Translations under genes and position numbers: made by a program
Notes under the pieces: model-generated
Seen by the model: only the letters and a program-made list of their open reading frames with translations
What the model was told of the DNA's origin: nothing
Database searches by the model: none
NCBI RefSeq assembly: GCF_004027225.2
Contig: NC_044279.2
Location: forward strand, 49,128,744-49,192,743
Direction: 5' to 3'
Source: Strigops habroptila
Lineage: Eukaryota; Chordata; Aves; Psittaciformes; Psittacidae
Length of the DNA: 64,000 nt
Shown: one piece after another, positions 13,801 through 27,200 of the stretch
How positions within the stretch are numbered: the stretch's first letter is position 1
How the letters are laid out: every line of letters starts with the position of its first letter

Positions 13801-16800
13801 GTTAATATGCTGTATTCAATCTTGTAAAGCATGATATAAAATGCCACATCAAAACTGTCATTTTTCCAAGCATCCACCCTGCGCTAATGACCCATCCTGC
13901 AGTATCTATTGTTTTCCTAATTTTCTGCGAGCTACAGAAATGATCAGCAACTTCCAGTGGCTTTCACTTCATTAGTGGGAATGCCACAGGTTTCGCAGTG
14001 CCCCTTCATGAATGTACTTCGACAATGAGAAGCCCTCATCACACACAGTTACGTAACGGCAACTATTTATAGTTAACCACTTGATTCACGTTATCCGCCA
14101 GGTTTTAAACCATTTCATGTGTAGACACTTGATCTATCATTTCAGTTCTTTAATCAAAATGTCACATAACAGCCAAATAAAAGGTTTCAGAGAAGCCTAA
14201 CTGCAACATCATTATACCACAGTTTTTTTTTAATCTTATCAAGAGAGCCATAAGTTCATTTCATAAGATCAGTCTTCTATAAATATATGCTGAACAACAG
14301 TTACTGCCTTCACTTAGAGTCCTGCTCTCTCAATATCCATTACTACGTGTATTAATAACCTTTAAAACCATGGAAAGAAACCTTAAATTGTTCTAGAATC
14401 AAATTATTTCTCCGTGTTCTAAGACATACCGAAAAACTCGATCAGCATTAACACTCCAAAAAGCACCCTATCAACTTTGACAATTCTTACCACACAATTT
14501 CAGTGGCAGCTGTTTAACACCCTCAGGTTCCCTTAGGAAGAGTCTCAGAGCATCACATATGACTATCATCTGGTTTACTTCCAAATAAAGAAGTACTTAA
14601 TGAACATCAACCTCTTCTGAAGATCACCAAATGATAACATTTCTTTAGCATTTGTAACAGGTTAATGGCTTTGTGAGAATTCCTCTTCCTCTTAAAACAT
14701 GCCTTGCCTTATTGTCATAGTCCGTGACAGCATGGATTTTCCTCAGTCTTTAGCCTCCCTTATCGATCATGTTCACTTCAACTTCTTAACTTTTTAAAAA
14801 ACAGGCTTCTTTACTCCTATGGGCCACTCTAAGTTTTGAACCCAGTTTTTTTTCTCAATTACAGGACAATGGGTTTACTGATAAGTAATATTCTTCGATA
14901 ATTCTCAGTAATCCGTATTTTCTAAAGATTTTTATTTTAGTGAACACCAGTTAGCACCCATTACTGTATGCCTCATTAAGTGTTACCTTTAATGACTTCT
15001 GTATAAAAGTCTTGCACATACTGGAACAAAATGCAAACAAATTAATATACTTTCATATAGGTAAGGTAAGAGTAGGAAGTGAGAAATACTTGGAAACAGA
15101 CATTTCTGAAAGAAGTCTACGGAGGTTATGGCAGTTCACTGTATGCGTATCAGTACAGCTACATGCCTGCAAAATGCCCTAATCCACTGAGCACAGAAGA
15201 GAAAGTCTTGATCCTGACAACTTTAACATAAACTGAAAGCATGCAAGTACCCTCAGTGAAGCTGACAAAGAGCAGATGTTAAAAATCAGAGACCATCATG
15301 CAACTCTACCAAGCCTTGAAAACAGCAGCAGTCAGAGAACGGAGTACAATTACAAGGTACAAATTATAATTAAAATATGATGAGAGGGCACACAGTAACA
15401 TTCACTTATGCAAGATACCTAGCAAGATCAACCTAAATACCAAGTCAGGCAAGAACTGTAGCTAGGAATGTAAATGAAAGACATGTTTCTTTGTTCTGGT
15501 ATAATAACACAGCCTTGTTCATCCTAATATATGCACGACTAGTTGTTCCAGAAAAGATAAATAAAAAAAATTAGGGGAAAAAAAAAAGTCCAAATCAAAA
15601 CCTAGGACAAAACTGTTCTTCAGCTTACTGTCTTTTCAAGGTATTACAGAAAAAAGGAGAAAATTGTCCTGAAATTCAAAGCCTTTATGAGTGTTTATTT
15701 AAAAACGTTATGAAGTTAGTATTTTTGCTGTTCTTAAAATCATTATGCCTAAATCTGCCCCCTCACATGAAAAATTAAAACATGATTTGACAGTTATTTC
15801 TTCTGCTGCTGCATTTTTTGACAACGCTACTCACACGTTTCTTTTTTCTTCAACATTCATGCTTATATATAGTACCCCTGATAACCTGATGTTCCCTCCT
15901 GAAGGAAATTTCTAACCCTTTAAAAACAGGCACTAGACCACAAAAGCCCAAACATGCCAGCAAAGCCCAGAGTTTCAATAATTTCCAATATCAGTGTGTC
16001 TACAGTTATTTTATAATCTAGAGTACAATACAGATACAGAGTATAATGATCTCCAAGGAAGTGGCAAATGCCTTATTATCCAAGGACTGATGGATGTATC
16101 AAAAGCTGGTCTGATGCAAATCATGTGATCTACGCATCTATGTTCTTATGCTCCAAGTTTGCAAAGTAGCTCAAGTTCCAGGGGTTTTTATTCCTTGTGA
16201 CTATCAACATCAGTGGTTAAATGCTCGAGGTTTGAATCGCTGGTTGTAGATGTTCTAATTGGCCAATTCTACTGAATTCTAAAGTTGACATCACCACTAA
16301 AATGAGTTCAGGAAACCAACAACTGCGGAAGAATTGCCAATCCATCGGGTCAGTTAAGAGTGCGCATGTACGGATTTGTATTCAATACAGAATTATAAGT
16401 AGTCATTTGTCTGAACAAGCACTAACTCCCACTCTTCAGAGAGAGGTTGTCAAGAGTGTTTCACGACTCTTCACAAAATACACAGGAAAAAGAAAACATC
16501 CCACACCATTAGTGGGCATTCTGGGCATCTAGTATTTCTGGAGGAAGCAGTATCTGTTCTCTTCCTGCTTCCTGGGAAAAAACATTCCTAGGCCCCGAGA
16601 GGTATCTACAGCAGGATATAAAACATTTAATATGTTTATTAAAAATCCCCCAGACTTAGAACTTTTAAAGGTTTTTAAAAAGTAAATGGAAATTATTGTC
16701 TAGTGATCAAAATATTTGAATATAAAATGCTTTTATCTCTAACATCCAAGAAAGATAATCTCTACATCAGCATGTGAACAGGGAAAAAAAAAAAAATCCA

Positions 16801-19739
16801 GTTCTTACATGCAGAAGGAAAACTTCATCGCGATAACTATGTGCATTGCAAAAAAGACAATAATCACTAGCAATACACTGGTTTAGTTTGTTCTTTAGCT
16901 GTGAAGCATAACTGTCAGGTAAACATTTAGCATTTTAAAAGCATTTTTATATGCTAAAGTGGTTGAGTAGTGTTTTATATCAAATTCTTAAGTGCCACTG
17001 ATTAGAGTGGTGTCCAGCCGCTGATACGTATTCAGAGCTTGCTGTAAAAAATAAAAAAGCAGGCATTGAAAAGCATGTAGCTAAGTGCTGAAGATGCCCA
17101 TAACTTAAGAAGTATAAGCAATGTTCAGTTCATAAACAGTGAGTTTATACTAGAAAAGCTTTATTATTATTCAGCTTGATTTTTAGACATGATCTAGTCC
17201 ATTTTCACAGCGCACTAGATTATGCATTCAAGAAAGACACAACTAGTATATATGCCTTTTTAAAATACAGCTATTAGCTTAGGCCAACAAAAAAAAGCTG
17301 ATCAGTATGTGAAATATCAACAGCTTCCATTAAATGTGAAAAGAGGGTAAAGAGCAAATTCCTGGAAAGGTTTTAATGCAGACTGTTCATGGAATCGGTC
17401 TCCAACAAAGCCTTTCCTAATAGCACTTTTTAGGTGCAATTGCTCAAATATACTGTACTGAACCAAAACTTAAGACTAGTGAAACATTCTTATTTTTTTC
17501 CAACAGCATGTAGGCATTTAAGAAAGAGGAAGACTTTGTATGTTAGTAAGCCATCCAAAAACATTCTGCACAGTTTTAGTGTAAGAGCTCCACATTGTAA
17601 AAATAACACAGGCATAGAGAACATCTTAACATCCATGTCATAAGCTGTATGATATTTTCACACTGCAGTGTTAGGCTGAAACTGAAGCCAGAGCCATTCG
17701 GGGGAAAAACACTGCCTTGTTCTAGTTTTCAGTTATACTCAATCTAATTACATTTGGAATTATAAATCAAGTATTTCACTACACGTTAGTGGCATTTTAC
17801 ATATTAAAAAGATCAATTAATGCACTACATCCTTAGCCAAGCTTAAAATAAATGACTCGCCATTTTCAAACTGTAATTTGCTTCAGACAACACAGGCTCC
17901 AATTTGCAAACTCTTCAGTATAGATGTAGGCAGACCCCGCCTTCTGATCTGTGCAGAGCTCCAGCCCGAGTAAAGACAGGGTACACCACACAATATGCAA
18001 ATGTAAAGTATGAACTTCATTGCATTATCCTTCCTAAAGATTTTTGTACACCAGACTCATAGTCAAAGCAGTATTTAAATAATACCAGGAAGATGCTTTC
18101 ATCTTACAAATTTAAGTGGTCCTTTTAATGCCAAGTTAACATTCTAATGGTTTCTCTATGGAGAAGTAAATTCAGTTTGTTCTTTCAAGTATAAATAATT
18201 TTTAAGGAAATTTTTCACTATGCATTTCAAACATACGATTCTATGTTTTCAGATCTGTTACTTCTGTGTTAATTACTTAAAACAAGTTTCACATCATTTG
18301 CGTAAGTGCAGATATAAATAACAAGAGCTGCATATGAGGATACAGAAATCCTACAACAAAGCAATATGGCAATTTAACATCTTTAGTGCATAAAATACCA
18401 GATCACCTACTCCACTTTTACCCAATTCTAACAAGAAAACAAAACTGAATTTGGTACCAAGTCTAATTTCACAAATATATTCCTCTGCCCCACATCTTCC
18501 GGGTATTTAACCTTTGGTCATCTAGTTTCCAGTTCAATTAATACAATTAAAAAAGGAGGTAGGATGGGGGGAAGGGAAGAATGTCAAACCAGACTTCCTC
18601 TCCTCATATCTATGCCATTAGAACTACAAGAAAGTTGCTACTGATCTTCTGTTAAAATACAAAAAAGAAAACACATATATATTCACCAAAATAAAAAATT
18701 AAAAAATAAAAAATGAAATTTATGCTTTTTAAATTACTGAGTTTGGATTATGGTATACCTCAGCCCTGTTTCCCTCACAACACCCATAATACTGTTACCA
18801 CCATTAGCGAAGTGCCAGAGACAGGCAACTCCAGCCAGCTACCGAAACTGTTGCAGTAAAGACAAAGGGGATCAAGGTCAGCATTCCTCTAACGCAGCAG
18901 CTAATCCACTCCTCTGAACACAGTACTGGAACTGGTGGGCGTAGTAAATTTCCATGAAATATAAAATATACCCAATGCCACCTAATTCCTCCTGTCCTTA
19001 CGAGAGAAGAACCATTTTCCTCTCACTGGACTCAAGCCATTACATATCTGAGAGAGGAAGGGGAGGGAGAAGAGGAGTTCACAGAAGTTCAGGGTCAGCA
19101 AATGTTCACGTATCCTGTCATCTACGAACTCGAAGCTCAAAGCACAAAAACTATTATGCCACGCAAAGAAACCTACACATTTTAGGTTTGCGGGGGGAGG
19201 AGAGGAGACCTGCGATAGGAGCGAATGTGTCATACGTGCGGAGGCTGCGAGTAGAAGAGCTGTCAGGAGAAAGAAGCCTCGCTTGAACGGGAGGAGGCGG
19301 TGGGGAAAGGACGGTTACCAACACCGGATCACCAAAAAACCCCGCGGTGCTCACCGGCTACCAGCCCCGGCGCACCCCCAGACCTGGCTTCCCTCGGCTC
19401 CCCCCGCAGACCGAGCTCAGCCCTCCCGGAACTGTCCCCAGCCGCGGCACCGGCCCGGCGGAGCCGCTCCCAGCCGCCACCGGGCAAAGAAATCCCCCAC
19501 AGCCCAGCCCGGGGTCGCAGAGCGGCCCGGCCGGCCCCGGCCCCCACCCCTGAGGGCTCCCCAGGCACCCCCCAGCCCTCCCGCGAGGCGCCCCTCGCCC
19601 CAGCTCCCGTCACCCTCCCCCTGCCCCCGGCACCGCGTCCCACGCGGCGTCCCACGCACTCGCAGGCCGAGGTCCCCCACGGCCCTGCGGGCCGGACTCG
19701 CACCCCGGGGCTGGAAGACAATGAGCAGCCACAACTCAC

Positions 19740-19935
19740 CAGCAGCGCCGGAGCTCCGTGGGTCCCGGGGCGGTTCCTCTCCCCCTTCTCTTCCCCTCCT
19801 CCTCCGCACAGGAGCGGTATCCGGCCGCCGGGAGCCGACCCCCCCCCCACCCTCGCTGCCCCGAGAGCCTCCGCCGGGCCGCCGGCCGCGCTCCCTCCCG
19901 AGGAAAAGTCACTTTATTCCTCGCTCCAACATGGC
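19740..19935 (-). other. CDK17: Putative non-coding first exon of a minus-strand gene (CDK17?)
   Basis: Read on the minus strand, the sequence GCTG|GTGAGT places an excellent splice donor with the last exon base at 19740. A first exon running from a start site near the YY1-like motif at about 19930 down to 19740 would be roughly 200 bases and G+C-rich, typical of a 5' untranslated exon. I see the donor directly. The start site is a guess, and the gene name comes only from the known CDK17-CFAP54 neighbourhood. A rival donor (CCG|GTGAGC, near 19353/19352) could give a longer or alternative exon. No in-frame kinase sequence is visible, in keeping with a coding start in a later exon outside the window. 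Confidence 0.4.
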
Positions 19936-19938
19936 TGC
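19927..19938 (-). promoter_or_regulatory. YY1-like site in the CpG island
   Basis: On the minus strand the 12-mer GCAGCCATGTTG differs at one base from the usual YY1 consensus GCCGCCATNTTG. YY1 sites commonly lie at or just downstream of start sites in CpG-island promoters. Binding is inferred from the motif only. Confidence 0.45.
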
Positions 19939-21171
19939 TCCCCCCGCCGCCGCAGCCTTCGCCTTGCCGCGGCTCCCCGCTGCTGGAAAGCGGCCGCAGG
20001 CCGTGCTCAGGAGCCGCTCGGCCGCTGGCGGTGCTGAGAGCGGCCCGGGTGGCCTCGCGTCAGCCGGGCCGGGCTGCGGAGGTGCGCGAGGAAAGGCCGG
20101 GCCGGGCCGGGCCGCGCTGCGCGTCTCCGCCGCGGGCTGACGCCTCCGCCCGTTTGCAGCGCGGAGGCTCGCACTGAGCCAGCCCCGCCGGAGCGCAGGA
20201 GGGGCCGCGGGGGAGGCCCGGGCGCCGGCGACACCTAGCGGCCGCAGCGGCCCCGGCGCAGGCTGAACCGGTCGCTGCGGGGGGAGCGGGATGGCCCGGG
20301 GCGGGGGGGTTGAAGGCGGAGCATGGGGCCAGCGCCGTGGGGAATGCCTCGGGCGACGGCGGGGGGGCTACTGCCGCAGCCCTTCCTTGGGCCGCCCGCC
20401 CCGCTGACAGGGAGCCGAGCCGAGGGGGGGCGCTGCTGCTCCCTCCTCAGCGGCTCCGCGCAGCCGCCACCTCCCGCGGGAGGAAGCGGATCTGTTCGGC
20501 GGAGGCTGCCGGGGGGGGCCTGGGAGGGCGCTGCGAGGCTCTGCCAGGTGGGGGTGTCCGGGGGGTCTCGCCGCGCGGTTTCGGGGAAGGCACTGTGGGA
20601 AGCGGCGTTTGCTCGCCTCTTGTTTTCCGGCACCTGGCAGTGTTTCCTCTTGGGTTTGCGGGTGATTTAGCTGATCTCTGAGGTAGCATGCGTGCGTTCT
20701 CCCCCACCTTCCGGCTGGAAAGTCAGGAACTGAAGCTGAGGGAAGCTGTGTGGCTTTTGAGATCGATTTTTAACTGATCCTTTCCATGTTTATTCTTGTG
20801 GTGTTTTCTTTCTTTGTCTGCTGCATTCACGGTCTCTGTACCATCCCTCTTCTGTGATGGCTCTGCCGGCACAACCATGCTTCCTTCCTGTGCTTAGAAT
20901 CTTTTTCCCCTCGCAGTGATCCAGTTTACATTCTCTTGCTTCTCAGCCCTTTCCACCCTAAATTTCTTAGACTTTGTGTGTTACTGCAAAAAGAAAAAAA
21001 AAAAGCTAAAAAGTAGTCCTAGGAGCCCGTTATTCTGCACTTTGTTTTCATATTTCCACCACACAAAGGGCAAAATGCAAGAGGAAGGCGGAACGTTAGG
21101 TGATTTTAGTGACATGAGTTTGAACTTGAAGTACCAGTCATAAATACGCTTAGGGCAGAATGTGGCAAATT

Positions 21172-21218
21172 GGTTTTGGTTGTTTTTTTGTTTTTTTGGG
21201 GTTTTGTTTTTTTTTTTC
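21172..21218. repeat. T/G-rich low-complexity tract
   Basis: Runs of T interrupted by single or short G runs. This is simple-sequence DNA just outside the CpG island. Confidence 0.75.
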
Positions 21219-24200
21219 CTTTTAGGCATGAATCCTCAGTGCCTGCCTGCTTTCTCTCTCAGTTTGTCAGCTGAAGTTCAGTGTCACAACCACAGAGACT
21301 TCCGTAGATACGGGTCTCCCCATCATCGTGCAGAGCAGGGTTACTGACTGAATATGCCAGGCTATGTTATGGGCTCTTAAAGAAGAACTTAACTGGTCTT
21401 TCGAGTCTTTGCTTCGCCACACTCTTGTATATGCTTGAGGGAGGCCAAAGCTCCACTGTTCTTCAGGTGGATCTGTGCTATGCTGTGTCTAGGTGGAGAC
21501 CAGAGCGTGTTTTAATTTACAGCAGCAGCAAGCAGCTCCTGATTTTGAGGAACCCCATGTGCAGCTCATTCTAGCCAGTCCTTATCCACAGTAGGGCCAA
21601 GCAGGAGCTGCTTTTGCAGGAGTAGTGCCAGCTGAAAATTTCCCTGCTTCCAGCTCCATTGCACCATTCCAGCAGCACAAGCAAACAGAAAAGTAAACAG
21701 ATATCACTTGCTCTTGCCTAAAAAAGGAGTGCAAGCACGAAACCACTTCTTACACACACAGAAATTCATTTTGCTCATGCTGGTGTAGACTTTTGTTGAA
21801 ATCAGTTTAGGATAAAAATGAGTAAATATGACTCAAAACCAAACTTGGTGTTTGTAGAGACAAAACATGATTACTGAGGTCTTTTTGAATGTTTTTGAGA
21901 CGTAGGATAGCTACATATTACTTTTGCAAAACTTGTGGGATTTCTAATAACACACAGAAAGCAGACACTCCAGCTTTGAACCTCCTGGTAATGCAAAGAT
22001 ACCCCTTACAGATTTCCTTTAAAGCACAGGACCTACCAGTTCTTGCTAAACCTACCAGTTCTCCTGATCTTTGCATGCTAACAAGATGACGCGTGTTTTG
22101 TTTTATCTTACTCAATTTGAAGGCTATTCTGGGTAAGTAATATCATTATAAATGATTGTGTGCAACTTTGTTATTATATACATAATTTGTAAAACAAGTT
22201 CTTGAGATGGTGCAGCAGCGAGCACATTTATTGCAGCACATCCAAGTAAATTACGTTCCATAAATGAGGTATGGAGAGAAGCTGGGTTGGAAGTTTATGA
22301 AGCTTCAAATATTAAAAATAGCAGTAAAATATGTTTGGTTTATACATATTCATGTCTGCCATTGATACTTCTATTATGATAGGGAAAGTAATCATGACAA
22401 AAGAAGAAATTAAAAAATGAACAATTAGGATGAGTCGCCCAAGAAATAAGGGGTCAACACTGACTGCAGCGCAATGAGAGTACTTTAAGGTTTTCCATCT
22501 TTAATGGGAAGAATAATGAGTTGTTGAGAGGGAAAACTTTGGTAACACTGTAACACTTGATATCCATTTGGACTTTGTATTTAGCACATCTGGGTAAAAG
22601 ACAGCGCAGAAGCAAGATAGAGTAACGGACATAAGTTTGAAACATAGGCACCAATTTTGATTAATTTATCCCATGAGTCTGGTTTTATTACTATAGCTAT
22701 TGATTTGTTTTATTATTTAGTGGAATATGTAGCAATCAATCACACTTCCATCTAGCTAACCATGATTATTAATATTTTAAACTAGTTTTAAGATATATTG
22801 GCTGGTGAGTGCAATAGGTTTGCTCTCTAAGCCAGTGAAAACGGAGTACGCCCAGGTTACATGGAATGAGTTATTGCTACTGGACAATCTGATGAAATCT
22901 ACATCAGCCATGCGGTAGAAATACAGTGCTGTCAGGGGACCAAGATTTCCTGCTTTGAATATGTATACACTGGCTTTGCCTCTGCATTTATTGAACAGAA
23001 AGACATAGTTATTTTGTGACAGTAAAAGTATAGGAGTTAAATCAGTGAAGTTCACATAATGGTAGATGGAAATCTTACAGGAATGTGTGTATTTTTAACA
23101 CAATGCATGTGGAAAGCAGTTACTTTCCTGCCAAGATCCAAGTTCAGGATTCTGTGTCAGAGTCAGCAACCAGTCAACCAGGCTGCAATGTGGAAAAGCA
23201 ATGTGCCTCACTACAAGGGGTGTATTCCTTTGCAGGGGAAAGACTGAAAGTCTTGGCAGGTAATTAAAAGAGGAAATGATTTTCAAATACAATATTTTGT
23301 TTTGAAATGCAATTTTTTTTTTTTTCTGTTGGATGCCAAAAAATTCTGAAAAATGCATTATCCTCTAACTAATTGTGTCTATGCTCTGAGAGAAGAAACA
23401 GAGCTATTGTTCTGCTCACAGCACGAGCTATTTATATACTAGTCTGTGTAGCACTCCTTTCTGTGATGGTCACCTATCACCTACACAAAACTCCATTAAA
23501 AATAATTAAATTAAGATACTTTCTTGCTTTCTTGTACCAAGCTGGTATTCATATAAAGTATTTTCCAGGTTACTTGGATTTAGTACAAAGTAATTCCTGC
23601 AGGCCCGTAGGCTAAAATAAAATAAATTCTCTTAACATCACTGGACGAGCAAACCCCTTCCTCTTTGAATGAATGGAAGCAGGAAGTAGCAACAAGAGGG
23701 TCACCCTTGCAAGAAACAAAAAGCGATATGCTACTTCTCCTATCATGAACTGTAGCCATGCTTTGAGTAACTGATAACTGGTCACTGGCTTAGTTGCACT
23801 GTATATTTCAGATAGAAACAGGGAAAGCAACTGTTTGTTCTTGTTAACCTTGCTTGTTTGGCAACCAGGAAAGAGTTCCCAAAGTGCAAATAGTAGGGTG
23901 TTCGTTATCTGCACTTGAGATTTGCATTTGTGTAGTTAACGCTGGTATTTGGAGACTGATCAACTGCTGGAGAAAGTACCATTACTGTGTAATCCTGTGC
24001 TTTTCCTTTCTCTCTCTAATTTGTCGTTTTATAGCATATAAATATTTATTATATATCACGACATATACATATGACATACTATTGTCACTCTTTTCTTCTT
24101 CCTGTTCCTCTATGTTGCTTAACCTTTCAGTTCCCATCTATAACTTCATAACATCAAAACGCTACTTAAATATTATTTCTAACTTCCTTACACATTGTAT

Positions 24201-27200
24201 CCCTAAATTTTGAATATTACTTATCATTCATCTAGATAAGAATTTATGTCTTTACAATATCTCAGTTGATGCTTTTATTTATATCCAGCATTTCTGGGCC
24301 TTGGGCATATGAAGTGTCTACTGGTTGTGCATATTTTCAGGATATGTGTCATTGGTTTAGTGAGAAATCTAGTTTGATTGCTTCATTTCTAGTATAAATG
24401 AAGTCTCCATTGACTTCAGCAAGAGTCAGGTTAATCCTTTTAGAAGGAAGTTAATAGCACGGAGAGAGACTTTCTGTACGTTTCTGCCCAGGTTTGCAAA
24501 CAAATGGCTAGACACTCCTTTATTTCTCTGCTGCTGCTCTGAAAGGCAGGACATCCTGCTTTTCAAAACCAAAGATATTAGGCCTGCCGCAACCCAGTAC
24601 AATTATCATAGTCAGATAGGAAATGGTGAGGTATTTTCTGTAGCTTGTCTAAAAATGAGCTTTCTGCAGTAGACAGAGTTTCACTATGAAACTCTAGTCC
24701 AGTGAAAGAAAGATTTTTTGATATTTTGTTTACATTTTGTGTTGGAGACTAAAACAGATTAAAAGAATTTGAGAGAAACAATGAAGATCTGCAGGTAATG
24801 AAAGCTGGTCACTTGTGTATGCACATGTCTGCTGCTTCTCCTTTTCAAGTACCATTCAGGGATACGCTTCTCCCTTTATGAAAGAGAAATCTGAAATGGC
24901 AGGGGAAGAGGCTCCTATTCTTCTTCTCTGTTTCTTTCATGCAAGTTCAGTGTCTTGGACAGAATAGCAAGTATCTCTTCTTCATTGCAAGTAAATTGCT
25001 TTATAGAAATTTGCAGTCATTACTCACTGAATTGATTAGAAATGCCATCAGTGAGTCTCAGAACATTTGTACGACTGCCAATTCAAAGTACTTAGTGGAT
25101 TTGAAAATAAAGCACAAAATACACAGAGACTCCTGCAGTTACAAGATTATAGGTGTCACACTTACGTTTTTTTCCTTATTGTAATGGTTGCTCTCTCCAG
25201 AGAGTTTTAGGACTTAAGTGAAATTGCTTTCAGTCATGACAGCTGGTTACTTTCCTGTAATCCTTTTACATAAAAATGAAGTTTGTTCTAGCAAAGATGG
25301 TATCTGTTCCAGCAAAGATGAAACCAGATGATTCTCAAACTCATGTTTTCAAGGCTAGACAGGAAGGTGTGGAGAGACATGGGAATAAAAGAAGTGGGAC
25401 CAGAGCTAAAATCCAATGTAGAGAATACAAAGAGTATGAGAAAGGGCACACAAAAATGTAACCAGTATACATAGTGGATGTTGGAGATTAAATGAAATAC
25501 AGGAAATCGGAATGAAGTGGGTTGAGGGAAACATAGGCTACTGTAGGAGGGACTGAGTGCTTCACACATTGCTCTGTGCACCACAAGTCAAGGGTACATG
25601 ATGTGTTGTTGATGTGCAGAATATTCCATATATATTCTATGCTAACATCAGTTATATTTTGGAGCTTTTGTACACTGGCAGCTGGCTGTCAGGATTGCTT
25701 TTAAATTTGTAATGGTAGCTTTTGAGATGTCAGTGAGAGACAGTCTATGCAAAGCAAGCACTAAGGAAAGAGAAGTGGGACAGGAGGAGAGCTGGGGTGG
25801 ATGAAAGAGAATGCGAGAAGATATGGAAAAAGAATGCAGGAAATTAGGTGTTACATAGATGTAGAGTTTTACCTGGAAGTCTAGGCCAAAGGCTTTTGCT
25901 ATCTTATAATCTTATCAACATTAACTATGCCAAGTAGATAGGTGGAATTAAGATGTTACTTTTTAATGCATTACTGCCCCAGCTAGTTGCCCTACCCTTC
26001 TGCTGAAAGTTGTTATACCCTGAGGGAGAGGAGACAGGAATCATACCTGTTTGCCTGTATAGTGTGGCAATTAGCTTTAACCACTAGTGAGGACATTGAG
26101 GCAGGTGAGTCAGATGGCTGTAGTTTCTTCTGCCACAACTCCTACAAGGATGGGTACCCTCTGGCAGATGGGAGGGACAAAGTGGTGTAGTCTGTAATTC
26201 TTTCTTAAATAAGCACAGCCAGACCAGTCACGCTTCTCTCAACTAATTTTTGCTGTCCTGTGAATCCTCCTGCTTTAGGCAGCCATGTGTATATTCATAT
26301 GTTGGTGCTAGATTTGGAAGACTGCAACTAAGTGAGATAGAAAAAGGGTGGCGTAAAACCAGAAGCGTATGTATGGCAGCTTCTATCAGGTCATGGAAAG
26401 AAAAGATTCCTCCTAGGTGCCAGTGAGAAACTTTACATTTCTGCATGTGCATTTAAGGTTGAATTTTTGTCTTGGGCTGGCTTTCTTACAAAGAAACAAA
26501 AAAAAAGGACAGTTGATTAATATTTCTGACACTGGAAATATCAAGGTGCATCTTCAGATGAGATGAATAATTTCTACAGATGTAAAGACACAAAAAGAAG
26601 ACATCACCTGTAAATTCCAATTGGTTTAATTGTAGAATTCCGCACTGATTTCTTTTTTCCTTTTTGCGTAGCTTCTTGTTATTTACTTTGCCAAATCGTT
26701 GATTGATCAACTAAACTGTTCTCTAAGTCGAGCACGGCATTTTTCAAGGTCTGTTTCAGCGCAGTATAAAGTAATTAGAGCTATGAACAAAAAAAAAGCA
26801 GGAATGCCACAAACCCCCACATATCTATTACTTGTCATGTGTAGAGTCTAGCTGTTACCACAGAAGCATGTTAAAATTAAATGCTGAGGTTTATTTAACA
26901 TACTTATTTGTCCTCTCCTTCTTTGCCTTTACCGTTCTTATTTCAAAGCTCTTTTGTTCACAACATGGCATATTCATGGTCATGTAGATACTTATAATCC
27001 ACAATAAATTGCTGTACAATTATCCTTGGCTCTTAAAACCAAACAAATATTCAGTTGGAGCTTTTGTAGCCACTGCATAGGTGGCTGTTACAGTTAGTCA
27101 AGTATTTTGCAGGACAGATATTTATTTCTATCCATTTGTAGACCATACAGAAATAAGGATAAATGTCTACTAGAAATTAAAAAGAAAAATAATAAAAAAT

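Larger units (their letters stand above)
1..19180. other. A+T-rich non-coding region, probably intron 1 of a minus-strand gene
   Basis: No open frame here is longer than about 120 codons, and none has recognisable protein similarity or splice-site support. The DNA is A+T-rich with homopolymer runs, short simple repeats and two small tandem duplications, listed separately. I saw no clear CR1 or LTR copy. If the CpG island to the right is the CDK17 promoter, this stretch would be the 3' part of that gene's first intron. I looked on the minus strand for the conserved first coding exon of CDK17 (Lys-rich start MKKFKRRLSLTLRGSQ) and did not find it. The intron assignment is therefore an inference from gene order and from the donor site at 19739. 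Confidence 0.45.
19190..20680. promoter_or_regulatory. CpG island, probable promoter of a minus-strand gene (CDK17 by synteny)
   Basis: G+C content and CpG frequency rise abruptly from about 19190 and fall away after about 20680, against A+T-rich flanks. In vertebrates such islands mark promoters of broadly expressed genes. Inside it on the minus strand are a strong splice donor (GTGAGT, intron starting at 19739), a second donor (GTGAGC near 19352), and a YY1-like motif at 19927-19938. In other amniotes CDK17, a PCTAIRE-family cyclin-dependent kinase, is the neighbour upstream of CFAP54 and is transcribed away from it, which fits position and strand. Many long open frames cross the island on both strands. 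They overlap one another and reflect scarcity of A+T-rich stop codons, not coding. Confidence 0.7.

Noticed and set aside
17995..18002. Octamer ATGCAAAT (POU-factor type site)
   Set aside because: A single 8-base match in 64 kb of A+T-rich DNA is expected by chance and no promoter lies near.
1..19180. Search for the first coding exon of CDK17 on the minus strand
   Set aside because: No reverse-complement match to the conserved start of the protein was seen, so no coding exon is called.
19283..20140. 285-codon open frame and several overlapping frames on both strands in the first CpG island
   Set aside because: Extreme Pro/Arg/Ala/Gly composition, mutually overlapping on both strands, and explained by few stop codons in G+C-rich DNA. 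No domain or splice support.
24390..24440. CCATTGACTTCAGCAAGAGTCAGG-like stretch resembling a motif scattered through sauropsid genomes
   Set aside because: Too short and diverged to assign to a named repeat without a library search.
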